NCBI GenBank assembly: GCA_016271365.2
Contig: CM057452.1
Span: 830,086,001 to 830,150,000 of the forward strand
Length of the DNA: 64,000 bases
Source of the DNA: Neoceratodus forsteri
Lineage: Eukaryota > Chordata > Ceratodontiformes > Ceratodontidae
Direction: 5' to 3'
How positions within the stretch are numbered: position 1 is the stretch's first letter; each line of letters opens with the position of its first letter. The notes under the pieces were generated by a model that searched no databases, was not told the origin of the DNA, and was given only the letters and a program-made list of their open reading frames with translations. Below, piece after piece: positions 20,961-32,940 of the stretch. The translations under genes were made by a program, and so were the position numbers.

Positions 20961-21539
20961 TAAATTTTAATAAGGCTGAGTTTCCCACCATGAAAAATGC
21001 TATGGAAACTTGCAATTGAGAAAAGGAATTTGGAAATCTTATAACAAATATAATGTGGGAGTCCTTGGTAAATAAACTACACACAATAATTTAATTAAGT
21101 ATACCAAAGTATGAAAAGTATGCAAACAACAAAAATAATCCCAAATGGTTAACACCAAAAATTAAAGCATTAATCAACAAAAAAAAGATTGTTAAAAAAA
21201 AAACATTTAAATACTCATGCAATTATACAATACAGAAATCTTGTAAAAAAAAGTTAAATGTGAAATCAAGAAAGCTAAAAAAGTTTATGAATTCAAATTG
21301 GGATCATTAGTCAAAGATAACTATAAGACCTATTCTTATATAAATAACAACCAAAAATGTGGTAATATCATCGGACCCTTTAAAATGAACAGGGGGAAAT
21401 ATTAAGTAATAAAGAATGTGCAGAGATTCACAATAAATGTTTCTGCTCTGTCTTCAATACATATACTTTTATAAAAGCAGAAGATATAAATAGATCAAGT
21501 CCAGGACATATACAGATACATATACATGATGTTCATGAT

Positions 21540-23040
21540 AAATTAAAAGCATTACATACAAATAAATCACAAGGACTGGATGAAATTCATCCTAGGCTGC
21601 TGTATGAACTTGTGGATCAATTAGCTCCACCTCTGACCCATCTTTCAAAAATCCTTAGATAGAGAACAAGTTCCACAGGGTTGGAAAGAAGCAGTAGTAA
21701 TCCTTATATTTAAAAAAGGATCAAAAACATATCCAAAAAATTATAGACCAATTAGTTTGACGTCAATCATAGGGAAGATTATGGAATAAATTTTAACGGA
21801 TTATATAATAGAACATCTGGAGACAAATAACTTGCAGGACCCAGTACAACACGGCTTTCACAAAAATTGATCTTATCAAACTATTCTTTTAGTCTTTTAT
21901 GAGAAAGTGGGAAAAACTCTTGATGAGGGAAATAGTGTTGATGTTATCTTCTTAGACTTTTCAAAAGCCTTCCACAAACTTCCACATAGGGAGCTGATAT
22001 ATACCCTCAAGCAGTATAAGCTAGATAACAAAATAGTAAACTGGATTGATGCATGGCTCAAGGAACGAAGGCAGAGAGTGGTAATTCAGGGTGAAAAATC
22101 TAATTGGGAGACAGTGACTAGTGGGTTCCCCCAGGGGTCTATTCTTGGACCTTGTCTCTTTAATATCTATATAACTTCCTTGAAGGTACTAAATAATGAT
22201 ATTTGGTTAACAAAATTTACGGATGATTGCAGAATTGGAACTATAACAAATACCTCCCAAAATTCAAATGATCTGCAAGAAGCACAAACAGCATATATGA
22301 TTGGAAATCAAACGGTAAGCTTGAACTGAACAAAAATAAGTGCATAACTATGCACCTGGGTAAAAAAATTAACAATGTTTGTTATAAATTAGATAGCACT
22401 GAACTTAGTAGTGCCATTGAGGAAAGGGACTTGGGGATCACAATAAGCACTGATTTAAAATTCAGCCCCCATTGCACTAAAGTAGTAAGAAAAAGCAACC
22501 AGGTATTAAATTGCATTCTGAGACATATATCAAGTAGAGATAGGAAGGTGCTTATGCCCCTCTATAGTGCCCTGGTCAGACTAAATCTGGAGTATTGCGC
22601 TCAGGTATGGGCCCCTTATAAAAAGTTGACATTCTTAATATAGAGTAAGTACAAAAAAGAGCTACAAAGTCCATAGTATGGCTTGAGAAGAAATCATATC
22701 CAGAGAGATTAAAAGACTTAAATCTATATACTTTGGAATATAGGAGAATTAGTGGAGATTATTGCTTATTATTCAGATGCTTAAATGATCCTGCATTGCT
22801 ATCAGATTTAGGTTTAACTTGCAGGAAATCCAAATATAAATCTAATGGACATATGAATCTAAGGGACATCCGTACCAGTTAGAGGTTCAAAAGTGGCAGA
22901 CCATACCACGCAAACATTGGTTTAGTTAAAGAGTGGTTGCTGGATGGAATTCTCTGTCACCAGAAGTGGTAACCAGTACAAGCATGAATTCTTTTAAAAA
23001 ATAAACTTGATATGTACCTTCTGGGCAAGAAATAATATGC
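21540..23040 (+). pseudogene. CR1 ORF2 reverse transcriptase and C-terminal region
   Basis: KSQGLDEIHPRLLYEL and NYRPISLTSIIGKIME open the RT. The best-kept part (21907-22329) has VDVIFLDFSKAFHKLPH (first catalytic Asp), SGFPQGSILGPCLFNIYI and KFTDDCRIG, in which the Y/F-A-D-D box has become F-T-D-D with both Asp residues kept. A second open piece (22350-22643) gives AIEERDLGITISTDLKFSP and LVRLNLEYCAQVWAP, the thumb region. Stops between the pieces inactivate it. Confidence 0.88.
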
Positions 23041-23128
23041 TGGAATACTAAAATACGAAACAAGTGACAAGCACTATGGACGTAAGTCTAATTCAGCTTG
23101 AAATTACCTATGAACCTATGAACCTATT

Positions 23129-23855
23129 TTTCTTTCTCTTCTTATACTGAAATAAAATGCATTTTAGCTGATTTAAATCCATGTCTGGATGTTTTTTGTT
23201 CAAGTAAGCCTCAAATAGTGCCAGCACGCTACATTGTCACAACACCTTTTGCCACTCTTTATAGTGATATATCCCTAACAGAAGAGTGATATATCCCTAA
23301 CAGAAATTGACCATCGACATTCCTTCTAAAATGTGCACCACACAGGATCTTAAGTCCATACAATGTTCATTCCACATCTGCCCTAAAACTGAAGCCCTTA
23401 TCTTATAATTTAGGCTCTGCTTTCCATCCCAGAAACACGAAATTCCTTCCTTACATTTGGCTCAGCAATAGTATGGTACAACTTCATTCTCCATGACAGC
23501 ACAAGGTTTCAAAAATGGTGGCAATGTAGTATTGACAAAGGGCAGACTGAGTCAGGGATATCTCATGGCTGCTGCCATCTGAAGGTAATTCTAATACCTC
23601 ATTTTAAAAGAGTTTTCATGGGTTTTTAAACTACAATGTACACTTTTCATAAATGTGCCCTTTAAATCTTTTTCCTGTCTTTCTTATCCTCTTTTATTTA
23701 ATGGCTGACATAAGTGTTCATGGCTTGGGTAAGTGCTTTGGGATGGTATGAAAGAAAAGTGACATGAAAAAACAAATTCCTTACTTCTATTCTTTCCTGT
23801 GACCTTTGAATCATTATTTGTTAAGCTTCTACAAATGCAGCACATTCTGAATGTA
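23129..23855. other. Unassigned sequence after the CR1 3' end
   Basis: It contains a 21-bp direct duplication around 23262-23303 (AGTGATATATCCCTAACAGA twice) and a few CCTTCTAAAATGTGCACC phrases resembling the 15.8-kb minisatellite. No gene is seen. Confidence 0.5.
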
Positions 23856-23869
23856 AGAACACTTTTCTG

Positions 23870-24524
23870 GACCGGACCGGTGGCGCTGAGGGTTGAGGCG
23901 CTGGACGCCACACCTTGCATCACACCAGCAACCCGGATTTGGAAGCAGACTCGTGCCATCGGGGGTCAGTGGGGTGGGGAAGGATTGAGCATCAGGAGGA
24001 CTGCTCTCTTTCCCTGGGAGGGAGGGGGCACAACCTTGCCATTCTGGTGACCTCCAGTGGAGACTGGAGGTCCTATTCAGCAGTCGGGGTTCAGCCAATG
24101 GGAACATTGTCCATGGCGGCTTTCCTGTAAACATGCACGGGAGCATGTGCATACCACCCTGGAGAACATTGTATGGCCAGTGGAGGGGAAAGTAACACCA
24201 GGAAAAGGCCTCTGGTCTGCCGGTGAGATGACGGTGGCCCCAATGGAGCACCCACATCCCAATGCCAGCCCAACATGCCCAGGTCTCTGCATGGCCAACC
24301 CAATGATGGAGGTAAGGCACCTCACACTTAGGAGTTGACCACCATGAGGAGGGTGGAACCAGCCCTGGAGGTGATCCGTGGGTCATGCCTGCCTCAGTTA
24401 CTCAGAGGGACAGCCTGGAAGAAGCAGAGGTTCAGGCTAGGAGTTAGGGTAGCATCCATGTGGGTACTCCTGAAGAATGCCCGGGGGTCCGGAAGAATAA
24501 ATAAAAGTGAAGTAAAATTAAAAA
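23870..24524 (+). mobile_element. SINE-like retroposon copy 2 (longest copy)
   Basis: The head GACCGGTGGCGCTGAGGGTT is followed by GAGGCGCTGGACGCCACACC and, further on, CCAGCAACCCGGATTTGGAA, matching copy 1 head to head. It ends in an A-rich tail (AATAAATAAAAGTGAAGTAA...). Near-identical 14-mers AGARCACTTTTYTG lie at 23856-23869 and 24525-24538, consistent with a target duplication. Overlapping open frames on both strands in this G+C-rich insert are not conserved in the other copies and are not called. Confidence 0.72.
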
Positions 24525-24539
24525 AGAGCACTTTTTTGA

Positions 24540-25630
24540 AAGGGGCGCTCTTATAACAGAGCTGTACTGCTAACAATTATTGCAAGCAGTTTTTGAGTGA
24601 ATGTGAACTTTCCCTAAGTGGCAATGACTGATGTACAGTGGTACTATAGATAGTCATATCTTACAAAGAATGTACACAAACAGTTTTTTTTTAAGTCTGT
24701 TGAAAGTGCTATGGAGTATGTTTTTTCTTATTAAATGAATAAACAAGATGGAAGAATGTAGAAGGGGCCCTGGCCTTTCTTTATGCCACGTCTAGAGTTA
24801 CAAGAGTAAGGATTGAACTCTTCTGATACTGAACATGACTTATTTTAGAAATGTATTAGTTCCCTGTGTATATCTGAAACACCATTTTATTAGAGTCTGG
24901 TGAAAAGAACAAAATGAGATGATCCATTCAAAATGTTAGCAGGCTTTCATGGCTAATTGCCAGTACACTAGATCCTTGTAGATAACACATTCTCAAGAGG
25001 AGTCAGTCAGCATCATTTGCTGGACTGCATAGCATCCTCTACTGCTGCATCATTGTTCATTGTTGAAATTGCCTAAACTGCATAGTATTAACTCAGCTCC
25101 TGTCTCTATATTACCACTAAAAAGGGCACGTTTTATATAACACATATTTCTGCTAAAGAATTGACTCTATAACTATTACTGTAAACTGTACCTTTGAGAG
25201 CAAAATGTTTGTCATATATTTTGTGCAGTTCTGAAAAATGCAAAACAGGTAGCATTAAGTCCTTCATTCCGATAGCCAAGATCCTTTTGAATGTGAAATA
25301 CTATGTGCTGATACTAATGCTCTAATACTCCAATCACATTTAAAAAATTAGCATGCAAAATCATAGTAACACTATAGTCCTGATTATTAAGAGCCCTTGC
25401 ACTCTGGATTATAAATCTGCATTATAAAGCATCCATTATGAATATTTAATCTTCATTGCCTTGCAGAACTCCAAAAAATGATTCTGCGTCTTGACAAGTG
25501 GTAGATCCGTGGCATGGGCATTACAATATATGGCAATTAAATGCAGAATGGGAACAGGGCAAAAGAAAAAAAAACAAATGTCATTATTTAAAAGCATTAT
25601 AGGCATTCTAAGTATTTTCTAATAGCAATA
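24540..25630. other. Unassigned AT-rich sequence
   Basis: About 1.1 kb with no coding, RNA or repeat signal that I can support. Confidence 0.5.
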
Positions 25631-25639
25631 CTAGTGTTC

Positions 25640-26170
25640 TATAAGATGCTTCTTAGGCTCCTGGTGATATATCATATAGTTTGGCAAGAGGACCCCGAAG
25701 TAAAGCTGAATGGGTGTGTCTGCCCAAACCGTGTGTGGGAAAACTTTTATACAAAGGTTCATACAAAGGTGTTTAGGAGTGATAGGGCACAGGCCCATTA
25801 CTGCTTCCAAGTAGTAGGATAGACCACCTCCATTCATGATATTTGTATCCAATCTGAATTTTAATTCTGTCTTACTGCTGCTGATTACTACTTCAGCTGG
25901 TAGGGAATTCCATGGGTTAACAGCGCTCTGCATGAAATTAAATTTCCTTTTTAGGTTATTAAATCTTTATCCAGTTACTTGTAGGGGGCGACCCCTTGTG
26001 TTGTTGTGATTCTGTTTAAAGTTAAAATCCATTCCATTGAACAAGGCTGGGTTGTGAACTGTGTCAAACATCTGCAAGAGATCCCCGAGTCTCCAAAGCA
26101 GTCATATATTTCAGAAATAGGCATGAAATTTTGCACTTCTACATAATGTGACCCTTCTTCCATGGCCATA
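25640..26170 (-). mobile_element. CR1 LINE 3' fragment
   Basis: The minus strand encodes DSGISCRCLTQFTTQPCSM (in frame pieces), then NHNNTRGRPLQ, then MQSAVNPWNSLPAEVVISSS and KTELKFRLD. The order R-G-R-P, x-N-x-W-N-S-L-P-A-E-V, F-K-x-x-L-D is the end of CR1 ORF2. It is truncated at its 5' side and has several frameshifts. Confidence 0.75.
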
Positions 26171-26219
26171 ACATGAGTTCTCTCAAGGATGGGCATGGTA
26201 GTTCCTCAGGTTGCCTTTT

Positions 26220-27092
26220 CAAATATTTGCAAAATCACACATACCTCCATAATGCAAAGCATCATGGGATGTACATATAAATCACCATGAAATTTCAGGT
26301 CAGTTCAGCTTTATGCATGAATGCAGGATGCAAAAGGGCCTCTCACACTGTCTGCAAAGGGTGCAAACAGAAGACACAGACATATTTTTTCATCCTACCC
26401 AGAACTCATCAGCGTACCTTGTCTGTATCACAGCCCAGGGGAAATGAACTGGCCCTGTGTTGATCTTAAGGGGTTGGGTCATGGAGAGCCCCCCAAAAAA
26501 ACAAAAAACAAGCTAAAAGACAAAGAACCACAGTGCAAAAGCACCAAGGCAAGGGTTACCCCAAAGGGCATTGGCAATAAAGCCAAGTTTCAAAGAAATA
26601 CAAAATCACACATACCCCCATAATGCAAAGCTTCATGGGATTTAGGTGCAAATCACCATGATATTTTAGGTCAGTTCAGCTTTAAGCAAGAATGCATGGT
26701 GCCAAATGACCTCTCACACAATTTGCAAAGGGTGCAAACATAGGATACAGACGCGTGTTTTGTCCTACCCAGGACTCATCAGTGTGCCTCATCTGTATCA
26801 CACCCAAGGGGAAATGAACTGGCCCTATGTTGGTCTTATGGGTTTGAGTCATGCCTGTGTCTTCTGCTTGCACCCTTTTGAGATTGTGTGAGAGGACCTT
26901 TGGCACTATACATTCCTGCTTAAAGCTGAACTGGCCTAAAATTTCATGGTGATTTGCATATACATCCCATGATGCTTTGCATGATGGGGGTATGTGTGAT
27001 TTTGAATTTCTTTGAAACTTGGCTTTATTGCCAATGCCCTTTGAGGTAACCCTCGCCTTGATGCTTTTGTGCTGTGGTTCTTTGTCTTTTCA
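26220..27092. mobile_element. Palindromic element FB3 plus a partial direct copy
   Basis: Three related segments are seen. Direct copies lie at about 26225-26495 and 26600-26860 (shared ATCACACATACC-CCATAATGCAAAGC and GGGGAAATGAACTGGCCCT). An inverted copy lies at about 26860-27040 (GCTTTGCATGATGGGGGTATG). The outer arms AAAAGACAAAGAACCACAGT at 26515-26534 and its complement ending at 27090 delimit a foldback of about 575 bp. The left direct copy appears to be a remnant of an older copy. There is no coding potential. Confidence 0.75.
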
Positions 27093-27329
27093 AATGTGTG
27101 TCACCAGGTCAACGAGTTGTCAGGTAGTGACACCACCTTTTCTTGAGCTGCGTGAAGTAGAAGGTGCCTGGGTTCTTTCTGCTAAATTAGAAAAAGGGGT
27201 TATATCCAAAATGCAATCGTGCATTGCCCCAACCTCTCCTCTGAGAATTAAAGTGGACTTGGTCTAGTGTGGGTGTGTACCTCCCCTTGGGATACAATAC
27301 CTAACCACTTTCCCACTTTTTAGTTATTA

Positions 27330-28200
27330 AAGGTAAGAGTGTAACTTTGAATCTGTCCAGAAGGCATTTTGTCTCTGAGATATTTTACTAGTTTGAATCT
27401 CTCTTTAACTGTCCATTCTGCTTGCTGCTAGGAGAGGTTAAGTAGAGTGTAACTTTGAATCTGTCCAGGAGACATTTTGTCTCTGAGAATTTTTGCCAGT
27501 TTGAATCTCTCTTTAACTGTTAATTCTGCTTGCTGCTGCAGAGGTAAAAGTGTAACTGTGAATTTATTCAGGAAGCATTTTGTCTCTGAGATTTATCTTT
27601 TGTCATTTTGTCTCTGAGATTTACCTGAGATGGACCTTTCACTGTTTAACTGTTGCTGACTACTGGGGGAGGAGATTCTTTGCCCAGAGGAGGATTGGCT
27701 TAATTCTCTAACAGTTGCTGGCTGCTGGGGAAGGGGGTTCTTTGCCCAGAAACAGAAGAACCAATCAATCAGAAGTTGCTAGTTTGAATATCCCTGTAAC
27801 TGTTCATTCTGCTTGCTGCTGAGAGAGGTAAGAGTATAACTTTGAATCTGTCAAGGAGGCATTCTGTCTCTGAGATGTTTTGCAAGTTTAAATCTCTCTT
27901 TAACTGTTAATTCTGTTTACTGCTGAGAGAGGTTAGGTAGAGTGTAACTTTGAATCTATCCAGGAGGCATTTTGTCTCTGAGATTGTTTGCTAGTTTGAA
28001 TCTCTCTTTAACTGTTCATTCTGCTTGCTGTTGGGAGAGGTTAGAGCATAACTTTGAATCTGTCCAGAACATATTTTGTCTCTGAGATTTTTTGTTTGTT
28101 TGAATCTCTCTATAACTGTTCATTCTGCTTGCTGCTAGGAGAGGTAAGAGTGTAAATGTGAATCTGTCCAGGAGGCATTTTGTCTCTGAGATTTTTTTGT
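27330..28200. repeat. 108-bp tandem array, about 8 units
   Basis: GAGTGTAACTTTGAATCTGT and GGCATTTTGTCTCTGAGAT recur with about 105-112-bp spacing (near 27340, 27450, 27547, 27835, 27940, 28045, 28148). A different 60-bp motif (GGGGTTCTTTGCCCAGA) occurs twice at 27660-27750 and interrupts the series. Confidence 0.85.
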
Positions 28201-28699
28201 CCTCCCACCCACCCCGACCTCCACCTCCACACATTATTAAATGCTTAGTTAGTTGGGAGGAGCATATAGAGTCTGCCTGGGGCAGGCTGATAGCTAAAGA
28301 GCAAATAAAAATAAAAGGAGGATCAGCTGCTTATTATATCATGTAAGTGGGCATTTGTACATTTAAATTGTATGACCGTGTCAATTTCACTCTGTTAGGA
28401 ATAGGATAACATAGAAACATAGAAACATAGAAGTTGATGGCAGATAAGGACCACAAGTCGCATCCAGTTTGCCCATTTCTTTTTCTACCTTATAAATGTG
28501 CCATCGGCCTTTGCTCTGTCAATGGCCTATCTATTCATACTCATCTGTATTGCTCCCTTATGTCTATGCCATGGCTGTTTGAAGCCCTGCACTGTATTCA
28601 TATCTACCACTTCCTGGGGTAGGCCATTCCATGCATCCACCACTCTTTCTGTGAAAAAGAACTTCTTCACATTACCCCTTAATCAGTCTCCCTCTAATC

Positions 28700-30664
28700 T
28701 CATGCTGTATCCTCTTGTCCTGCTATTTTTTTCTTATGTAGAAACATGTTAGACTCTTTCAACTTGTTAATGCCCTTAATGTGTTTGAATGTATCGATCG
28801 TATCACCTCTCTCCCTCCTTTGCTCTAGGGTATACATATTGAGCTCCATTAATCTGTCATCATATGTTTTCTGATGCAGTCCCTGCACCATTTTGGTTGC
28901 CTTTCTCTGGACTGCCTCAATTTGGTTAATGTCCTTATGAAGGTGTGGCCTTCAGCACTGCATGCAGTACTCTAGATGGGGCCTAACCAGCGTCTTGTAA
29001 AGAGGGATTATTACCTCCCTCTTACAACTTGTGATACCCCTACTAATACACCCTAACATCTCCCTAGCCTTACCTACTGCTTTAGTGGTCTGCTTGGATT
29101 ATTTCAGGCCATCAGTGATGATGATGATGCCCAAGTCTCTTTCATCCCTTCTGACTGCCAGCAGCTCCCCTCCCAGCCTATAGGTGGCTTCAGGGTTTCT
29201 CTTCCCTATGTGCATGATCTTGCACTTCTTTGCATTAAACCCCAGTTGTCACTCTTCCAACCATGTTGGTAGTTTATCCAGATCTCTTCTCATTCTGACC
29301 ACCCCATTGGGATAATCTACTCTGTTGCAGATCTTGGTGTCACCTGCAAACAGACAAACCTTACCCTCCAGTCCATCTGCAATGTCACTGATGAAGATAT
29401 TGAAGAGGACTGGCCCCAGGACTGATCCCTGAAGCACCCCACTTGTGACTTGCATCTCTTCTGACTGTATACCATTTAACACCACTCTCTGTTTTCTGCT
29501 CATCAGCCAGTTTGCCACCCAGTTGACCAACTTCTGACCCACCCTGAGCATACCCAGCTTATTAATCTATCTTCTATGTGGAACAGTATCGAAAGCTTTG
29601 CTGAAGTCAAGGTAGGCGACATCAATTGCTCCCCCTTGGTCCACCACTCTGGTTACCCAGTCAAAGAAATCTATTAAATTAGTTTGACAGGGCCTTCCTT
29701 TTGTAAACCCATGCTGTCTTGGATCCTGTGCTCCTGTGGATTCCAGGTGTTGCACTATTCTTTCCTTAAGGAGTGCCTCCATAATCTTGCCCACTACTCA
29801 GGTAAGACTGACTGGTCTGTAGTTCCATGCCTCCTCCCTGCTACCACTCATGTGGAGCAGGATCACATGAGCCCTTCTCCAGTCTTCTGGACCTCTCCTG
29901 TGCTGAGAGACTCACTAAACAGTTCTGATAAGGGCTCTCCTAGTTCCACCTTTAGCTCCTTTAGTACCCTGGGATGTATGCCATCAGGTCCCATTGCCTT
30001 GTCCACCCTGAGCTTATCGAGCTGTTGTAGGACCCTTTCTTTTGTGAAGGAACTAGTGCTCATCCCCCTCCCATGTCAATGGTGCTGAGCTGTGGGCCCT
30101 GCCCTAACTTCTCTTCAGAAAATACTGAGCAGAAGTATCTAATTAGGATAGATGCGTTTACATGGTCCTCCTCCTCACACGCCCTCTTATCTCCTTTGAT
30201 CTTAGCAATACCTACTCTGGACTTTCTCCTTTCACTAATGTGTCTATAGAAACTCTTGTCATCTTCCTTTACTGTCTGTGCTAGTGTTTCTTTGGTTTGG
30301 GCCTTTGCCTGCCTTACTGCCATCCCTGCTTCCCTTAGGAAGTTTGATAAGCCTCCCTATCTTCATCCCACTGTGTTCTCTGATATTTCCTGAAGGCCAG
30401 CCTTTTGGCTCTGACCTTTTCTGCTACTGTTTTTGAGAATCAAAGTGGTTTCCTTCTTCTTTTGCACTTCTTTTTCTCTCTAACACAATGGTATGTTGCT
30501 TCAAGTATTGCATCCTTAATTCTTGCCCACTTTGCCTGTACCTCCTCACCTGTATTTCTTGTTGCCAGGGCTAGCTTAACTCTGTTGGCCATCTTATCAA
30601 AGTCAGTTCCTCTGAAGTCCCATATTTTTGCCTTGGAATGGGATGATTTAGTTGTAGAGGCCAA
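28700..30664 (-). pseudogene. CR1 ORF2 reverse transcriptase and C-terminus (minus strand)
   Basis: From the 5' side: KAKIWDFRGTDFDKMANRV (30660 downward), DGIHPRVLKELKVELGEPLS (29863-30063), MGKIMEALLKERIVQHLEST and GAIDVAYLDFSKAFDTVPHR (29567-29794), then VTSGVLQGSVLGPVLFNIFI and KVCLFAGDTKICNRVD (29249-29551). The F-A-D-D box reads F-A-G-D, so one catalytic Asp is lost, and P of the P-Q-G block is Leu. Near 28700-28890 come QRRERGDTIDTFKHIKGI and the WNGLP-type C-terminal blocks. The frame changes at several points. Confidence 0.88.
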
Positions 30665-32289
30665 ATCTTGTCACTGGCATCTAAAGATGGCGGCCACACT
30701 GGGCTGCCGTCCGTGAGCTCCGAAATTTGGCTCAGACTTTTGTTAATTTTATTATAGCTTTATCATTATTTATTTTGTTTTGTAGTCTTAAGCAATACTA
30801 CTGTTTACTACTACTGTTTTGTCATTATTAAAATCGAGACGCTTCCGATATCAGGAGAAAGACTAGAGAGATTGGCCTGTGTGTAGTCGCCTGGCTTGCT
30901 GTACGCCATGGACTGCATGTTGTGTGTTGGTTTTCCAGTTGGATTCTATGAGGGATTCGATGGCTGGCAGCTTGGAGGCTCAGCGGCCACTTTTGGGCGG
31001 TGAAAGAATTCGAAGGAGTCAGTAGCGGTGGAGTAGTGGTTTCTACACGGGAGTGTAACGTAGTCGGACCGCAGGAGAAGGTGTTGCCGGTTCCTAGTGA
31101 GAGAGGACCAACTGGAAAAAGAGGAAGTGGATAGCGGGCAAAGAAGATTTTCTGCAAACTTTTTACAACTTTGGAAAGCTCTGGTTCCCCAGTCCAGATG
31201 GGGAGACGGGTCTCTCTGCCACCGGAGGGTGGTGGAGTTTATCTTGCTCCCTAGATGAAGCAGGGGCACCACTGGAAGGTGGTCTCGCCTGCTTCACCGT
31301 AGTGAGGGTCAGGTAGAGCCGGAATTTGCAACGGAAATATGTATGGTATCTGTCTGTTCTGCATCCTGCAGGACTCTTGGTGACTAAGAAACCTAAACAT
31401 TGGAAGCAAGTTGGAACTGCGTGGACCGTTTGATTTGCTGATGTATCCTTGAATTTTCTCTGTTTCTGGCCAGCGTGTGTTAGATATTGGGAGATTTAAA
31501 ACTGAGTTCAACCGTGACTGTTTCACCCTCGTGAGAGGAGACTGATAAAAGTTTGGACCATACTGAAGTGGTGAGAGCACATAGGTGTGGACACAAAAAA
31601 GATCCTGGAACTCTTGTTTTATTTTATTTTAAGGGAAATAGTGGTTTTGGCTCTAGACTAAGGGGCTTTTTTTTTTTTTTTTTTTTTAAAGTTATGGGCT
31701 AATTTCATGTTAGTGGGTTTGTATAGTATGGAAAGCTCCTTTCCCCCGCAGTGGTGAGAGTACTGTGGGTGGGGGCAGAAAGATAAAGCGTTTTGATAAC
31801 TTAAAAGCACAATTTTGACACATTGATAGGGGTATATTTTTGTTAATAGATGTTGTATTTATATTTTGATATTTGAGTGTTGTGTTTATTAGATTTATTT
31901 AAAATTGCTGGTAAATTTTGTAGAGTAGTTATTTATATAAGTTTGAGTGGGGTTCATAATTGTTGATTTTCTGTGGTGTTAATTATGTGCTGGAATGATA
32001 ATAGGACAGTCGGGTATTATTCCCTCTCTAGGCTTAGGGACCTGTGTCCTTTCTCCTGTTCCCCCCCATCGCCTGGGGTCTATAGAAGATGTAGAGCTCT
32101 GGGGATTGTGAGGGGGAGGAGGAGGGCTGGTGCTGGGCCTGGGGGAGGAATGGAAAGGAGCGGCTTGATAGATAGTGGGGTCAAGAGACGCCTGGGGTGA
32201 AATGTGCACAGGAAAGGGATCTCCTGTTTGGTGCCCATACCCAGGGTTCTGATTATGATCAGCAGGTAAGGCGGTCATCTTCGGAGGCT

Positions 32290-32940
32290 CATCCTACTGG
32301 GCGGTGTTGTGCAATGCTAGGTCTATTAAAACAAAACGGCTATTATAGCTGATTTTGTTGGGTCGTTTGATCTGATGCGTGTATCACCGAGACTTGGCTG
32401 GATGAAAATGCTGGGCCAGTCTTGCAGCAGCAGTTCCAGCCAGTTACTGGTGATACACTGCCCGAGGCAGGATCGTAGGGTGGGGTGTTGCCATATGTTT
32501 TAAGTCAGAACTGGGCCTGGTGGAGGACCGTGGAGTCACCAGATCCTTTGAGTGTGTCTTGAGGTGGGTGCAGGATACTTCAGACAATCGTCCACCAGGT
32601 GATGAGAATGTCTTCTGTAGGAAGTCGCAGACTTCATTGTCGACCTGACATTGGGGTCCCCCAGATGGTTGGTTCTGAGGGACTTCAATGCCTAGGTCGA
32701 CGATGAACTCTCACGTTTTTGTCAAGACTTCCTCCAGTTAATGATATCACTGGGCTTCACACAGGTTATTTCCTCCTCGACCCATATTGGTGGACATTCA
32801 TTGGACCTGGTGTTCCTTCTGGGGATGGGGATATCTGACTTGGTGGTGGAACAGGTCGGATGGTCCAACCATCACTCCATTAGGTTCAGCTTGAGGCCAC
32901 CCCTATTAGGTCAGCCCCTGCGGAGATGGTCCGGTACTGC
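32290..32940 (+). pseudogene. L2 ORF2 endonuclease region, frameshifted
   Basis: Readable blocks are NKTAIIADFVGSFDLMRVSP (start block region), RLGWMKMLG (from E-T-W-L), LRDFNA at about 32680 (the G-D-F-N block, with the Gly changed), THIGGHSLDLVFLLGMGIS and WSNHHSIRFSL (the S-D-H block, here S-N-H). The blocks lie in more than one frame, so the domain is inactive. It joins directly into the RT open frame. Confidence 0.78.

Larger units (their letters stand above)
19060..23128 (+). mobile_element. CR1-clade LINE, nearly full length, inactivated
   Basis: In order on the plus strand are an ORF1 with an SGNH-esterase domain (to 19960), an endonuclease domain (20194-20960), a reverse transcriptase (about 21540-22640), C-terminal CR1 blocks (about 22660-23040) and a 3' end of the repeated form CCTATGAACCTATGAACC (23108-23126). 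This is the complete CR1 gene order and the length is typical. Many stops and frameshifts make it inactive. Its sequence is notably A+T-rich compared with the CR1 at 40-44 kb, so it is a different subfamily or age. Its left neighbour is FB2. Confidence 0.9.

Noticed and set aside
23829..24386. 185-codon minus-strand open frame
   Set aside because: It lies antisense within a G+C-rich SINE-like insert, is not conserved in the two other copies and has no domain.
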